From positions 1 through 29,666 of the forward strand of contig JASNJN010000165.1 of NCBI GenBank assembly GCA_030180075.1: DNA of 29,666 nt, given 5' to 3'. This document shows positions 8,257 to 18,035 of this stretch, in pieces. Under the pieces are notes generated by a model. That model worked only from the letters and a program-made list of their open reading frames with translations, made no database searches and had not been told where the DNA came from. Every line of letters begins with the position of its first letter. Position 1 is the stretch's first letter. The position numbers were made by a program, and so were the translations under genes. The stretch is from Mikrocytos mackini (taxonomy: Eukaryota; Endomyxa; Ascetosporea; Mikrocytida; Mikrocytiidae).

Positions 8257-8823
8257 TTAGATCCCGAGTTTTGTCGGTGGCGACCTTGTAACCCCTCAAA
8301 GCTATGAGCAGATTTAGCTTACGGACTAGAACTGTTTCTCGTTCACCTATCCTATTTGCTTCATTCCGCTGCCCCCTGACTCTCGATATAGAATGTAGAG
8401 TACGGCATTGAGCATGGCAAGAGATATATCTCCCTCCTTCTCGTTCAGCAGCTGTGTAACTGCATCCCTCAAGTTAGGATCAATACGCGCACGCGCCTTG
8501 TCTATAACTCTGTTCGAAAGGTCATGGTTGTCGTTGTTTACGACTTCCACAGCTTTCTGCCAGATATCCTCAGCTAGCGAGCGTTTCTGCTCTCTAATGG
8601 CCTTCTTTTTAATCAGGCTGCGAGGTGACAAGGTTAGCGTATCTTGCACGTGCGGAGAGACATTATCTATCGTTTTGATAGCCTGGCTCTTTCCAGAATC
8701 TTTGTTTCTCGGTGTTCTACCAGAGAATAGATTGTTAGCCAGTTTAATGCTTGCGTTTTGCCTGCATTCTGGCCCCTCTTTGTTTTAAAACTTCTTTTCT
8801 ACTTTATAAGTTGTATTCTTCAT
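8254..8823 (-). pseudogene. GC-rich decayed ORF, unidentified mobile-element protein
   Basis: Minus-strand coding sense begins at ATG 8823. It meets an in-frame TAA at 8785-8787 after 12 codons, then stays open through a charged helical protein (including LAEDIWQKAVEVVNNDN and DLRDAV-like helices) to about 8376. At the CCCCC run (8372-8376 on the plus strand) sense continues in another frame through an Arg/Lys-rich stretch (LVRKLNLLIALRGYKVATD) until the Ns. GC content is much higher than in neighbouring DNA, as in the fragments at 3412-3687 and 3706-4271. It is not a known domain to me. It may be the N-terminal part of a non-LTR retrotransposon or transposon ORF. Two separate disruptions indicate decay. 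Confidence 0.45.
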
Positions 8824-8943
8824 CCTGTTGGGGAGTTTGTTCTCCCCATATTGTATAGAAGGTGTAGTCTTTCTGTAGATGAAGGGTCCGTGAATATCAT
8901 ATTGATTAAATTAATTTATTGTTTATATAAAGCGAGTTTGTTA

Positions 8944-10662
8944 AGGTTATGGATAGGGTTTGGCCAAATATACCCAAAAAATTTCAAAAATAATTTTTTT
9001 GGTTTTGACATTTTTGTAATCTAATAGGACAAAAAACGAATAAAATGATCGTTTTTAGTCAAATTTTATGAGCATATTCACGCCCTGATGGGGATATTTT
9101 GTCATTTTACATCATATTTCAAGATATGGACAAATTATAATGATATATAGCTGATTTCAAAGAATTAGAGCCAATTAAAGGCAAATAGATATTCTCAACT
9201 GCTTTTCTATCCGAGTTTAACATATTTGACTCGAAATTGCATTTTAAATGTTTGACTATTACTTATCTATTAATTTTGTGTATAATAAATTATAAAACCA
9301 AGTTGAACAATATATATACAGAAACTAACAATAATTATTTGGCGTTATTTATAATTTAAGAAGTAAATATGTTATAACTTTTTAGTCAAAATTAGATTTA
9401 AGCTAGTCAATTGAATAATTCGTACTTATTGGATTTTAGTCACATTTAACTATTTATAATCATGTATATTTTGTCTTTTTCATTGTCATCTTCTCCATCC
9501 ATTAATTATTAAAATATTATCCTTTGTTTCCTTAAAATGAACTGCAAAGTTTTGAACATTTTAACTTTCATTTTCCTTATTTTTATGTTACACAAACATG
9601 ACTTAAACTCGTTCATGGTTTTAATTATAAATCCAATTGTATAGACGAATTGTCGTATTCTATCAAAACAACACCCAAAATCTAATGAATATTTTATTCA
9701 TTTTAATCTCTATAACAATTCCTTTGGTCCACTTATATGTTAGTTATATTGGGATCTGATTAAGGCTTTTCATATTAGAAAGTACCAATCATGTTTTTAA
9801 TCCATCTTATGCATCAATATCATGTTTAAAAACTTTTAAGTTGTGTTTTTAATTATATCTAATATGTACCATTTGGGAACTCTTTTTACCATCACCAGTA
9901 TCTTATAGAATTATATTATTTGTTATTTTATTAGGACTCTTTGGCCATGATTTAATATCTATTTAAAGCAAGTTTGTTTTCTAAATACAATTACTACATT
10001 GTTTATATTTTAATGAATTTGGATACATTTTAATCTGAAGTTTTTTTAATGAAAACATACGCGGATTTTAATATTATATTAATTTTCGTTGATTTATTAT
10101 TCTGGAAACGTTTCATTTTATTATATCATATAGATTCAACGCCATATGTTTACTAACAAATGTTGCCGTACCCCCAGATTGGCGGGTTTTGGTCCATATT
10201 TATATAGTAAAATAGTTTNGTAAATTTTAATTTGGATATGTCAGTTAAAACTTTTGTTCAACATTGAGCCTAACCTTTATTGGGCGGAAGTTCACATATC
10301 CGATTCCGATAAATCTGATTCTTGTAATTTTAGATTATTATGTTGCGTATGTTAAATAAATTTATAAATTTATTATTAGGAATATTTTGCACAATCTATA
10401 TTTTTAGTTGAAATTATATAGTTGTTTAAGACAGAAATCTTAAGTAAAAAATAATTTTCCCGATTATATGTAAGAACAACGCCATGAGCAATTATTTATT
10501 GATATTTGATTAATTTTATGGAATTTGAAGCATATAATTTGTGATAAAAATCATGGACATATTTTATCGTTTATCGGGATATTTAAGGGTTTAATTAGTA
10601 TATTTTATGCGGATAAATGCATATATTTATGCGTATATTTGGCCAAACCCTAGTAATAACCT
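8944..10662. mobile_element. ~1.7 kb non-coding element with ~33 bp inverted ends
   Basis: The left end (8944-8976) and the reverse complement of the right end share AGGTTATnnnTAGGGTTTGG followed by CCAAATATACnCA, a near-perfect terminal inverted repeat. The interior is AT-rich with no ORF of note, and N10219 is a single ambiguous base. Target duplications were not evident: the flanks TTGTTA and ATTGAT do not match. The ends TAGGGTTTGGCC could suggest a hAT or other cut-and-paste family, but classification is open. Confidence 0.6.
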
Positions 10663-12332
10663 ATTGATAGTTTATGATAATTTGAGAATAAAAGTTAAAA
10701 TTTGAAAATGGATAGCCATTTCTGACTTCCACGCCTACCTAGTTTTCATGACCACATCGTCACTTAAACATGTTCTTCCGGTTTAAATACTCTTACAATT
10801 ATATCAAAAATTGTACTTCATAGGAGTAACTAACGAGCCTGACTTTTCATAGCTTTTCTGAACTAACCATCACGTGGACCCCTACAAAGGAAAATTCTTT
10901 ATATAAGAACATATACAACAAATAACACACACCAGTCTTCTAATGTACATTCTACTACCTTTTACGTAATTTACCAGACAAGATGCCAATTTCTTTACCA
11001 AACAAAACCACATTACAGCCCTTTATACTCAAATTAAACCAGACTTAGGATAAAGACACATTAATTCATGTACTTGAATAAGTACTAAGTTTGAGAAAAA
11101 TCTGAATATTTTAGAAGACTTCGAAACATAATAATCGTTACAATATGTATAACACCCATATAAAAGACTTATGTACTATTCGATTTGACTGTATGGTTTA
11201 CATAGACGAATAACAACAATTTACACCGATTTAAAAGAAAAATGGCCATCCCAAAGCAGGTATTTTATACTTACTGGAAAAGTATGAATAGTAAGTAAAT
11301 AATGCATACATATTCCTTTATCTGTTTAATATATGAGATATATTATTTAGTCATGCTTGTTTATATGTTTATATGTTTATATGTTTATATGAACTTTGAT
11401 GTTCTGTAAATTAAAGTCCTTAAGTATTCGTTACAATACATTTTATTTTGCATTTCATATAAATACAAGATTGAAACCACAATAAATGAACTATATTTTA
11501 TACATATATTTATTTTATATATATAATTAATTATAAATGCGCCTATTTCGAGGGAAATTGTAGTACCTCACGACAATAACTTCGAATTTTTAGGTGTTTC
11601 AAAACTTTACAACATTCTGTATATTCATCTCTCTTCTTAACATTCAGTAATCCAGAGCCTCTAGGTCCGCCGTTTATGAGTCGTATAGAAGGCAGTTTGT
11701 TATATTAGAAAACTGTAGTCTGTTTTGTTAACCAAAAATGATTTCAAGAGTGTTTATGCATTCATGTGATCTCGTTTGATAAATGAATATGTTTATTTGC
11801 TGTCTCCGCAGCATGCAAAGAAGTTGCAGTATGATGAGTAGTTATGGGTTTCTGTAGAGTAGGATTTTGTGATGTTTGTTCTGTAAAGTAAAATTTTATT
11901 TTTCAAAAGATGGTTTTAGAGGTTACATACAGCGCCTGCTTTATTTATCATTATGATGATTCATTAAGCTATATATGTAGTCATTATAGTTTAAACGGCA
12001 TTTGTTGTTTCCCGTGGTTTTCACAAAATGGTATGTTTTAATGATCATAATTTAAAAGGTTAGACGGGGATCCACCAAATTTTACCCACATGAAGAACAT
12101 ATAGATAACTATATTTAATATGGAACGGTTCTATTATACTTTCATAACCTCTATAACTTATAAATCATGTATTTACGAAATTGAAAATTTAACTTTGAAA
12201 TATATAAAATATTTTTGCAAAACTGTAAGTACATGTTTATAATACAAAAGGGTGGGCGAAATGACACGTTATAGTTATATAAATAGATTAATACAAAAAT
12301 TTTGAAATTTTAAGCCAAAAAAATCGAATGTG
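10663..12332. other. Long AT-rich stretch without recognised genes
   Basis: About 1.7 kb between the inverted-repeat element and Pol copy B has only very short ORFs. It contains the 8 bp microsatellite at 11359-11391 and many poly-A/T runs. No Gag, LTR or primer-binding site of copy B could be recognised here, so the 5' half of that element is absent or decayed beyond recognition. Confidence 0.5.
11359..11391. repeat. (GTTTATAT)4 microsatellite
   Basis: Four perfect tandem copies of an 8 bp unit are followed by a G starting a fifth. It is a simple-sequence repeat, probably length-variable between isolates. Confidence 0.95.
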
Positions 12333-12658
12333 ATTTCCTATTTTGTATGACAAGTATAATTTACATGATGAGATAATTCTGGGAGAAGACTTCCTTAAAA
12401 ACTTTAACTGTCAAGTGAGCTACGCAGATCGTGAATTACAATTCCCAGACTTTAAAGTTCCATTTCTTTCGCTCGACAACCAGCAACCTTCCAAACCAAA
12501 CTACATTACTCACGAACAAACTATAACCCCTAAGAAGACAATAGAAGAGATAGACATTTGTGAGAAGCGTCTGGAGATCAAAGAAAAGATAGAGCAACAG
12601 TCAGACAAACTAGGGCGTTTCCAAACATCAAATTTTCCATAAACACATCAACTAAGGA
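12333..12658 (+). pseudogene. pol: Ty3/gypsy protease C-terminal part and linker, copy B
   Basis: Coding sense starts right after an in-frame stop at about 12330. It begins within the retropepsin: IILGEDFL is the distal hydrophobic motif, but the catalytic D-[ST]-G and everything upstream are missing. A charged linker follows to the stop at 12640-12642. Sense continues in the -1 frame at the AAATTTTCC run (~12627-12636), leading directly into the RT ORF. The copy is therefore 5' truncated and frameshifted once before RT. No start codon belongs to this segment. Confidence 0.75.
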
Positions 12659-12719
12659 TTTACAAAGTCTGAAGAAAAGGATTAAACCACTTAGCCTGAA
12701 TCCAGGTCAATATCAGGAA

Positions 12720-14261
12720 ATGAAATCAATTATAGACTCTTTGCTTAAAGAAAACGTAATAAGACCTTCTAATTCCCCATTTTGTTCAAGAGCTTTTCTG
12801 GTTGCAAAGAAAGATTCAGACAAGAGACGACTTGTTGTGAATTACCAGAACATAAACAACTATACTCTTCCTGATCACTTCCCCCTTCCTGACGTTGAAA
12901 ACTTAATATTGAGATTGAGAGACTGCACAGTATTTACAAAGCTTGACCTGTCATCAGGTTACCACCAGGTTATAATGGACGAGAAATCCATACCTTTAAC
13001 CAGCTTTATCGTGCCTATGGGACAATTCGAATACGTACGAATGCCCTTTGGTCTCGCAACAGCACCTCAATGTTTTCAAAGAGCGATGATGACACTTTTT
13101 TCTGATTTGGATAATGTTTTCATTTATTTAGACGACATTCTAGTCGCTACAAAAGAAGAAAGTGAACACATACAAATAGTTCATAAAGTTATCGCTAAAT
13201 TACAAAAGCATGGAATTAAGATAAACACCAAGAAGTCAGAACTTTTAGTCAACGAAATCTCATTCTTAGGCAGGAAAATCAAAGACGGCAGAGAGAGGGG
13301 CGATCTAAATAGCTTTAATTCACCTAAACTTGACACAGTTCCAACTAGTAAGAAAGGTTTAAGAAAGTTAATAGGGTACATCAATTTCTACAGACCCTTT
13401 ATTCACAACCTGAGCGACAAAATTTATAACATCACAAGCAAACTTAAAGGAAAAACAAAAGAAATAACTTGGAACAATGAAGATAAGAAAACAATGGACG
13501 AAATCAAGTCAGACATACAAACTAATCAGGAACTTCTTATACCAAATCCTACAGGTCACTTCGATCTCTATACTGATGCAAGTGGCACTGGAATTGCAGG
13601 AGTTCTTACGCAATCCAACTCATTAGTCCGCTTGTTTAGTAGAAAACTTACACCACAGGAACAGAATTTAACTGTAATGGAGCGTGAAGCACTTGCCATT
13701 GTTCAGTCTCTTGATGCGTTCAGAAATATACTAGGATTAGGAAGAATTACAATACACACAGATAATAAGAATTTAACTTTCACTTCTACTAATAACCACC
13801 GGACGCAGAAGTGGTCTTCAATTTTGGGACTTTTTAAATTCGAAATCAAACACATTCAAGGACAGAAGAATTGTGGAGCTGACTTCCTCAGTAGAGTCAA
13901 CTCAGGAGCAAAAATCGAACTTATTGATTTGAAAAAATTGGCTGAAAACTACAATGACACAAATGAAATAAAAGAAGCCATTCCTATTACCATCAAAGGA
14001 AACAAAATCTACATTGACAAACTTAAAAGAATAATAATTCCTTCCAATTTAACAGACGAATTTGTTGCGAGAGCACATACCTTATTGGGACATATTGGAA
14101 TCAGTAAACTAAAAAGAACATTAAAAAGGCACTACATATTCAAACAATTAGACCAAAAAGTTGAATCATTAACAAAGTCGTGCATCTCTTGCGCAAAGAA
14201 TAAACATCAGAAATCCACAGAAGGAGAAATCCAAGGATTTATAGACTCCGAAGGACTTTAA
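12720..14261 (+). pseudogene. pol: Ty3/gypsy reverse transcriptase-RNase H-integrase N-term, copy B
   Basis: This 513-codon frame is intact across three domains. The RT shows FTKLDLSSGYHQVIM, VRMPFGLATAPQCFQRAM and the catalytic YLDD (13125-13136). RNase H retains its acidic residues in LYTDASGTG, VMEREALAIVQ and IHTDNKNL. The integrase zinc-binding module is present as H-x4-H followed by CISC. It ends at a TAA at 14259-14261. From about 14250 the sense moves +1, where the first integrase Asp (KISTDIFGPI) lies. The ATG at 12720 is internal, and coding sense extends upstream to about 12630. The sequence is divergent from copies A and D, which have YMDD, so B represents another lineage. Confidence 0.9.
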
Positions 14262-15039
14262 CTACAAAATTTCTACAGATATTTTCGGACCTATAGATCT
14301 ACAGAACTTTGGAAGTTTTGGTTCAATTAATCTTCTTACTATTACAGACATATCGTCACGCTTTACCAAAGTAATTATCTTGGAAAAATTAGAAGCAACC
14401 GAAGTACTTGAAAAACTAAAAACAGAGTGGTTCGAATTATACGGACACCCAACAATAATGGTATCGGATAATGGTACTCCTTATAAGAACCGACTCATGA
14501 AAGCCTACACGGAAAACAATGGGATTAAACATTACTTCACTTCGCCGTACAACCCCACGGCAAATGGAATTTCAGAGCGCTTAAACACTACTATTGCAAG
14601 CGTGTTAAGAATAGAGAGAGGCAGGGATATAAGAGATGCTTTGAAATTAGTTGACATTGCATTAAATAGTACAGAACATAGCATCACAAAGGAATGCCCT
14701 GAGGAAGTGTTTCTGAAACAAAGTAAACTCGACTTAATAAATAAAGACATTACTATTGACATTCAAGACGTTTTAACTAGAACAAGAGAAGCGGGAAAGA
14801 AAACGAACATTAAGTTAAATGCAAAGCGCCAAACACACAAGACACTTAATATTGGCGATACCGTAGTTATAAAGAGCCATAGAAGAAACAAATTGGACGA
14901 GTTTTATAATGGCCCGTTTATGATTGAAAGATTTGGGCGTAACCCTAACAGGATTCGTGTAGAAGACGAACACTTGTTTAAATGGGTTAATATTAAGGAC
15001 GTTAAGAGAATACAGAGGAGGCAGGATGTTATGACGTAA
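14250..15039 (+). pseudogene. pol: Ty3/gypsy integrase core and C-terminal domain, copy B
   Basis: This frame continues the RT-RNase H ORF after a +1 shift at about 14250. The DDE triad is complete: Asp in STDIFGPI, Asp in VSDNGTPYKN, and Glu in TANGISERLN with exactly 35 residues between the last two. The C-terminal GPY/F module is present as YNGPFMIERFG. The reading frame ends at TAA 15037-15039, inside the presumed LTR start, a common Ty3/gypsy arrangement. Only two or three single-base frame changes separate this copy from an open Pol, but Gag and the 5' half are missing. Confidence 0.88.
15014..15026 (+). other. Polypurine tract of copy B
   Basis: AGAGGAGGCAGGA, which has a single pyrimidine, immediately precedes TGTTATGACG. 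This is the expected arrangement for plus-strand priming at the start of a 3' LTR. Confidence 0.65.
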
Positions 15040-15125
15040 GTAATCTTACGTCATACCGGATGACGTCATATTATTAAGTAAATAAGGATAGAAATTAAAA
15101 TCTTTTAAAAGTTAAGTCACTACCC
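15027..15125 (+). repeat. Possible 3' LTR (fragment) of copy B
   Basis: It begins TGTTATGACG right after the polypurine tract. It would end with CA at 15124-15125, directly before the ATG of the next gene, if it is only 99 bp. That is short for an LTR, so it may be truncated. No matching 5' LTR was found upstream of 12333 to confirm it. It contains the TGACGT palindromes listed separately. Confidence 0.45.
15031..15069. promoter_or_regulatory. Cluster of TGACGT palindromes (bZIP/CRE-like)
   Basis: ATGACGTAAG (15031-15040) and CTTACGTCAT (15045-15054) form a perfect 10 bp inverted repeat with a 4-base spacer. Six bases on lies the self-complementary ATGACGTCAT (15060-15069), containing the consensus CRE octamer TGACGTCA. 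The cluster sits within the first 45 bp of the presumed LTR and 58 bp upstream of the next gene's ATG. Binding by a bZIP factor is an inference from the motif alone. Confidence 0.5.
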
Positions 15126-15126
15126 A

Positions 15127-15732
15127 ATGTTTCTCATTTCAGAGAAAAAGTATGGAGGTTTAGGCGCACATTACTCAACTCCAATACTATCCCACATTAT
15201 ATATTACATATGTGGTATTATTGGGCCTTATTTGTACAGAGCGTACCGAAAGCGAAGGTTAAAGAGCAACGCAAACAGCAACGGCAAAAAAGGCGACAGA
15301 AACACACCATCTTGGTTCAAACAGGAAATAATCTTCACATTCTTCATTTCTCTATCTTTCATTATTTACTTCTCAGAACTATTATTCTTTCTAAACACAA
15401 TCAACAACATTTTCATTAAGGTTTTCTTTTATCAATGTTTTATGGCTTTACTTTCAATAATTCACAGTATTCGAACCACGGCTGTGTTTGAGTTTGTGTG
15501 TGATTCATACGCGGACGGATTGGAAGGAAGTCTTTATAGTATTTGGAGTAGCATTTTTTACTTTTCGGTATTATTACAAGACACGTTGGGATTGCTTTTG
15601 GTTACAATGTTTGATCGTTTTTATGGGTATGAAAAGAACGTAGGTTTGAAATGGGAAAGTTTAAAGCCTGCTAGTTATATATCTTATATAATAACCGTAA
15701 CGTGTAGTCTTTATGGATATTATATGAAGTAA
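15127..15732 (+). CDS. Multi-pass membrane protein, unknown function
   Basis: A 201-codon ORF starts with ATG 15127, preceded by CACTACCCA (a C-rich context like CCC-type microsporidian start signals). About five hydrophobic spans lie at residues ~20-38, 68-90, 94-115, 138-160 and 180-198, with a basic loop (YRKRRLKSNANSNGKKGDR) after the first. There are no recognised motifs. Its 5' flank is the end of retrotransposon copy B, so its native promoter may have been replaced or pushed away by the insertion. Codon composition and the clean open frame suggest a host gene. An element-encoded membrane protein is less likely, because the Pol copy already ends upstream in an LTR-like sequence. Function is not assigned. 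Confidence 0.65.
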   Translation: MFLISEKKYGGLGAHYSTPILSHIIYYICGIIGPYLYRAYRKRRLKSNANSNGKKGDRNTPSWFKQEIIFTFFISLSFIIYFSELLFFLNTINNIFIKVFFYQCFMALLSIIHSIRTTAVFEFVCDSYADGLEGSLYSIWSSIFYFSVLLQDTLGLLLVTMFDRFYGYEKNVGLKWESLKPASYISYIITVTCSLYGYYMK

Positions 15733-17069
15733 ACTATTAGACGTTTAAACATAATGTAATATTATTTAAATATATAAATATGTGTATAAAGAAATTATAT
15801 TAAATTAAAGTTGTAATAGGAATTTTAAAGTATAATTATATTATTAAGTTTTTCTTTTAATAATTAATAAATCAATAATTTTAAGTTATTTATATTTAAT
15901 ATTATAGTTTTAATATTAAATCTAAACATTAAAAACAAATCTGGTTAATACTGTGGTCAAATATTTACATACATTTACTATCTATTTGATTTTGTCGTAA
16001 ATAGATTTCTAACTGTATTTATAAAATTCATTTTGATGTTTTGTGTTTGCATTCAATAAGCAGTAATTTCAGTTTTAAATACTATTCAAAACAAAAATGA
16101 GAATACATAGAAGCATTCTTAATAAATAAACCCTTGTAAGTATAATTATAATTACGGGTCATTCATAAACTCAATAGTGTGTAGAAAGAAGTCTCTGTTG
16201 TTGATTTAAATAATAAAGTATAAAGTGGCGTATTTGATGTTCTTTTGATTATTCTGTGGAGCAAATGTCATATATTTCTTTGGTAGATACTTTTAGGGCA
16301 TTGAAAATAATAGAAGTTTCATTTGATTGTTTGCTGAGTTAGGAAAATGTGAGTATTATTGTCAATAGTCTTGTATTGTATTATACATTCGAAGTAAAGT
16401 TCATTCAATTTCACAAATGCATGTATAAAGACTATGGCGCTGTACTGATATCTGTAAGAGTTTAAATAATTCCAAAACTCTTCAATCTTGAGTTTGTGGA
16501 AATTTTTATAGCTAGTGTGCTGTTTCAATTCTATGGGATAGGATAACATGAAAAGCCCATATAAGATCTGTATTAGTGTTAAGAAGCAACAAGAAAGTCA
16601 CAGCGTGGTGATATGGATAAATCAACGCTATTGAAACAAAAAATTTTAAATTTCAAAAAATCAAAACCCACACACGTACCACCATATGGTTAATATCACC
16701 ACATAATAACACGTGGAATTTTTTAGATCCAATTGTACATGTTTATTGGTTCGCCGAGATTTTCATGATTTTAATACTTAGTTTCTTTCTCAATACCCAT
16801 TAAATCTAAACAACAGTTTTATCACATTGTTTTAGATAATTACACAAGTACTATACTTATTATACCAAATTGCCCCCACACTGATCTAAAAAATAAAATA
16901 TATCTTGTGCGATGTATCAATACACAATTTAAAATTAGAGTCACAACATTAAAACATTACACCCAATATAAACACACAACATTTTAAAATTACTTTTATT
17001 TATTGAAAGTTTTAAAAAATTTTAATTTGTGCCAAACAAATTGAATTAATTCAATTTTAGCGTTATATA
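15733..17069. other. Intergenic region without recognised genes
   Basis: This is AT-rich sequence with several AATAAA-type stretches downstream of the membrane-protein gene. A 76-codon minus-strand ORF (16319-16549) has no recognisable motif. A 10 bp inverted pair GTGGTGATAT (16605-16614) and ATATCACCAC (16693-16702) encloses about 80 bp and may be a hairpin or a very small element. Confidence 0.5.
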
Positions 17070-17933
17070 ATGAGTCTATTCTATCTGTTCACCTTATTAG
17101 CTTCATGTTTAACTTATAAGCAGATTAAATTATCCGATCCATTTGGCATTGCTTTCTTTGATCATCAAAACGGACAAAATTATGATACAGAAAAGGAAAA
17201 CGAAATTCTTATTTACCTGAGATGTAAAGACTCCGCAGATGATTGTGTGACGTTTTCATATATACATGGATCTAAAAACACAGAGACTGGCGAACTTGGA
17301 CTTTACAAGCTTAAACTCAAAGACTTGGAGCTTGGAATTACTGTGTTTGAATCGGACATTTCTTCTGATTTATATAAACTAGGTTGGGAACGTTTTAAGA
17401 AAGAAGCAAAATCACAAATGGAAGCACTGTTCATGGGATTGCAAAAAGACGCCACCAAAAAACTATCTTTCACCCAAACAATCAGCGACAAACAAACTGC
17501 GAAGGGCATAGCCCACAGCACCCATGACAAAACGGATTTCACATTTAAGAGCCAGTTTAAACTTCCTTTGCTAGATAATGTTGTTCTTGATCTGTCAATC
17601 AACATTGCCCAAAGAGAAATCGGTTCAACTGGAGAAACCTATTATTTCGATGAAATCCATGCTCATTTTATTTATGAAATCGAAAAATATAAATTTTATT
17701 CGTATAAAGAGAGATACTGCAAAATTAACTTCCTTTTGGATTATTTGGCAAAAGATGGTAAAACTGAAACTGAAACGGATGATAAAACAAATGAGAAGAA
17801 AGTAAAAACGTACAAAAGTACGGCTGTAGGATTTGGAGTTGTCTCACTTATGCTGTTTGTTGTAGTAGTGGGAGGAGTATTTTATTTTGTGAGGAATACG
17901 AAAAAATATGGTAAAGTTAAAGGACAGAAGTAA
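17070..17933 (+). CDS. Secreted/type I membrane protein, unknown function
   Basis: The ORF is 287 codons. It has an N-terminal hydrophobic signal sequence (residues 1-16, MSLFYLFTLLASCLTY), a hydrophilic ectodomain of about 230 residues, and one strong transmembrane span (~250-274, VVSLMLFVVVVGGVFYFV). A short basic tail follows (RNTKKYGKVKGQK). The ectodomain has few cysteines (C52, C59, C217), so only limited disulphide bonding is possible. Topology predicts a surface or endomembrane protein with a small cytosolic tail. No domain was recognised. The ATG follows an AT-rich leader containing AAAAAATTTTAATTTG. The gene converges on the zinc-finger gene at 18036-18836, leaving only 102 bp between the two stop codons, which probably contains both polyadenylation signals. 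Confidence 0.8.
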   Translation: MSLFYLFTLLASCLTYKQIKLSDPFGIAFFDHQNGQNYDTEKENEILIYLRCKDSADDCVTFSYIHGSKNTETGELGLYKLKLKDLELGITVFESDISSDLYKLGWERFKKEAKSQMEALFMGLQKDATKKLSFTQTISDKQTAKGIAHSTHDKTDFTFKSQFKLPLLDNVVLDLSINIAQREIGSTGETYYFDEIHAHFIYEIEKYKFYSYKERYCKINFLLDYLAKDGKTETETDDKTNEKKVKTYKSTAVGFGVVSLMLFVVVVGGVFYFVRNTKKYGKVKGQK

Positions 17934-17990
17934 ATCGATGAAATTGTGTTTTGTGAATGTTTAAAATAAATGGTTAATTAAATATAAATG

Positions 17991-18005
17991 TTGAATATTA
18001 TTCAA
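17991..18005. terminator. Small hairpin between convergent genes
   Basis: TTGAATA and TATTCAA flank a single T in the 102 bp separating two convergent stop codons, where AATAAA-like hexamers also occur. It could influence 3' end formation of either transcript, but the match may be chance in AT-rich DNA. Confidence 0.25.
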
Positions 18006-18035
18006 TAATATATAAAATAGAATTCAATTTATTAT

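Noticed and set aside
15036-15142. Possible GTAAGT...TTTCAG intron splicing Pol copy B into the membrane-protein ORF (env-like)
   Set aside because: Joining at these sites leaves the downstream ORF out of frame, and the GTAAGT is part of the TGACGTAAG palindrome. It is more likely coincidence.
16319-16549. 76-codon minus-strand ORF with aromatic-rich protein
   Set aside because: No family resemblance and no AAATTT-like leader. ORFs of this size are expected by chance across 1.3 kb.
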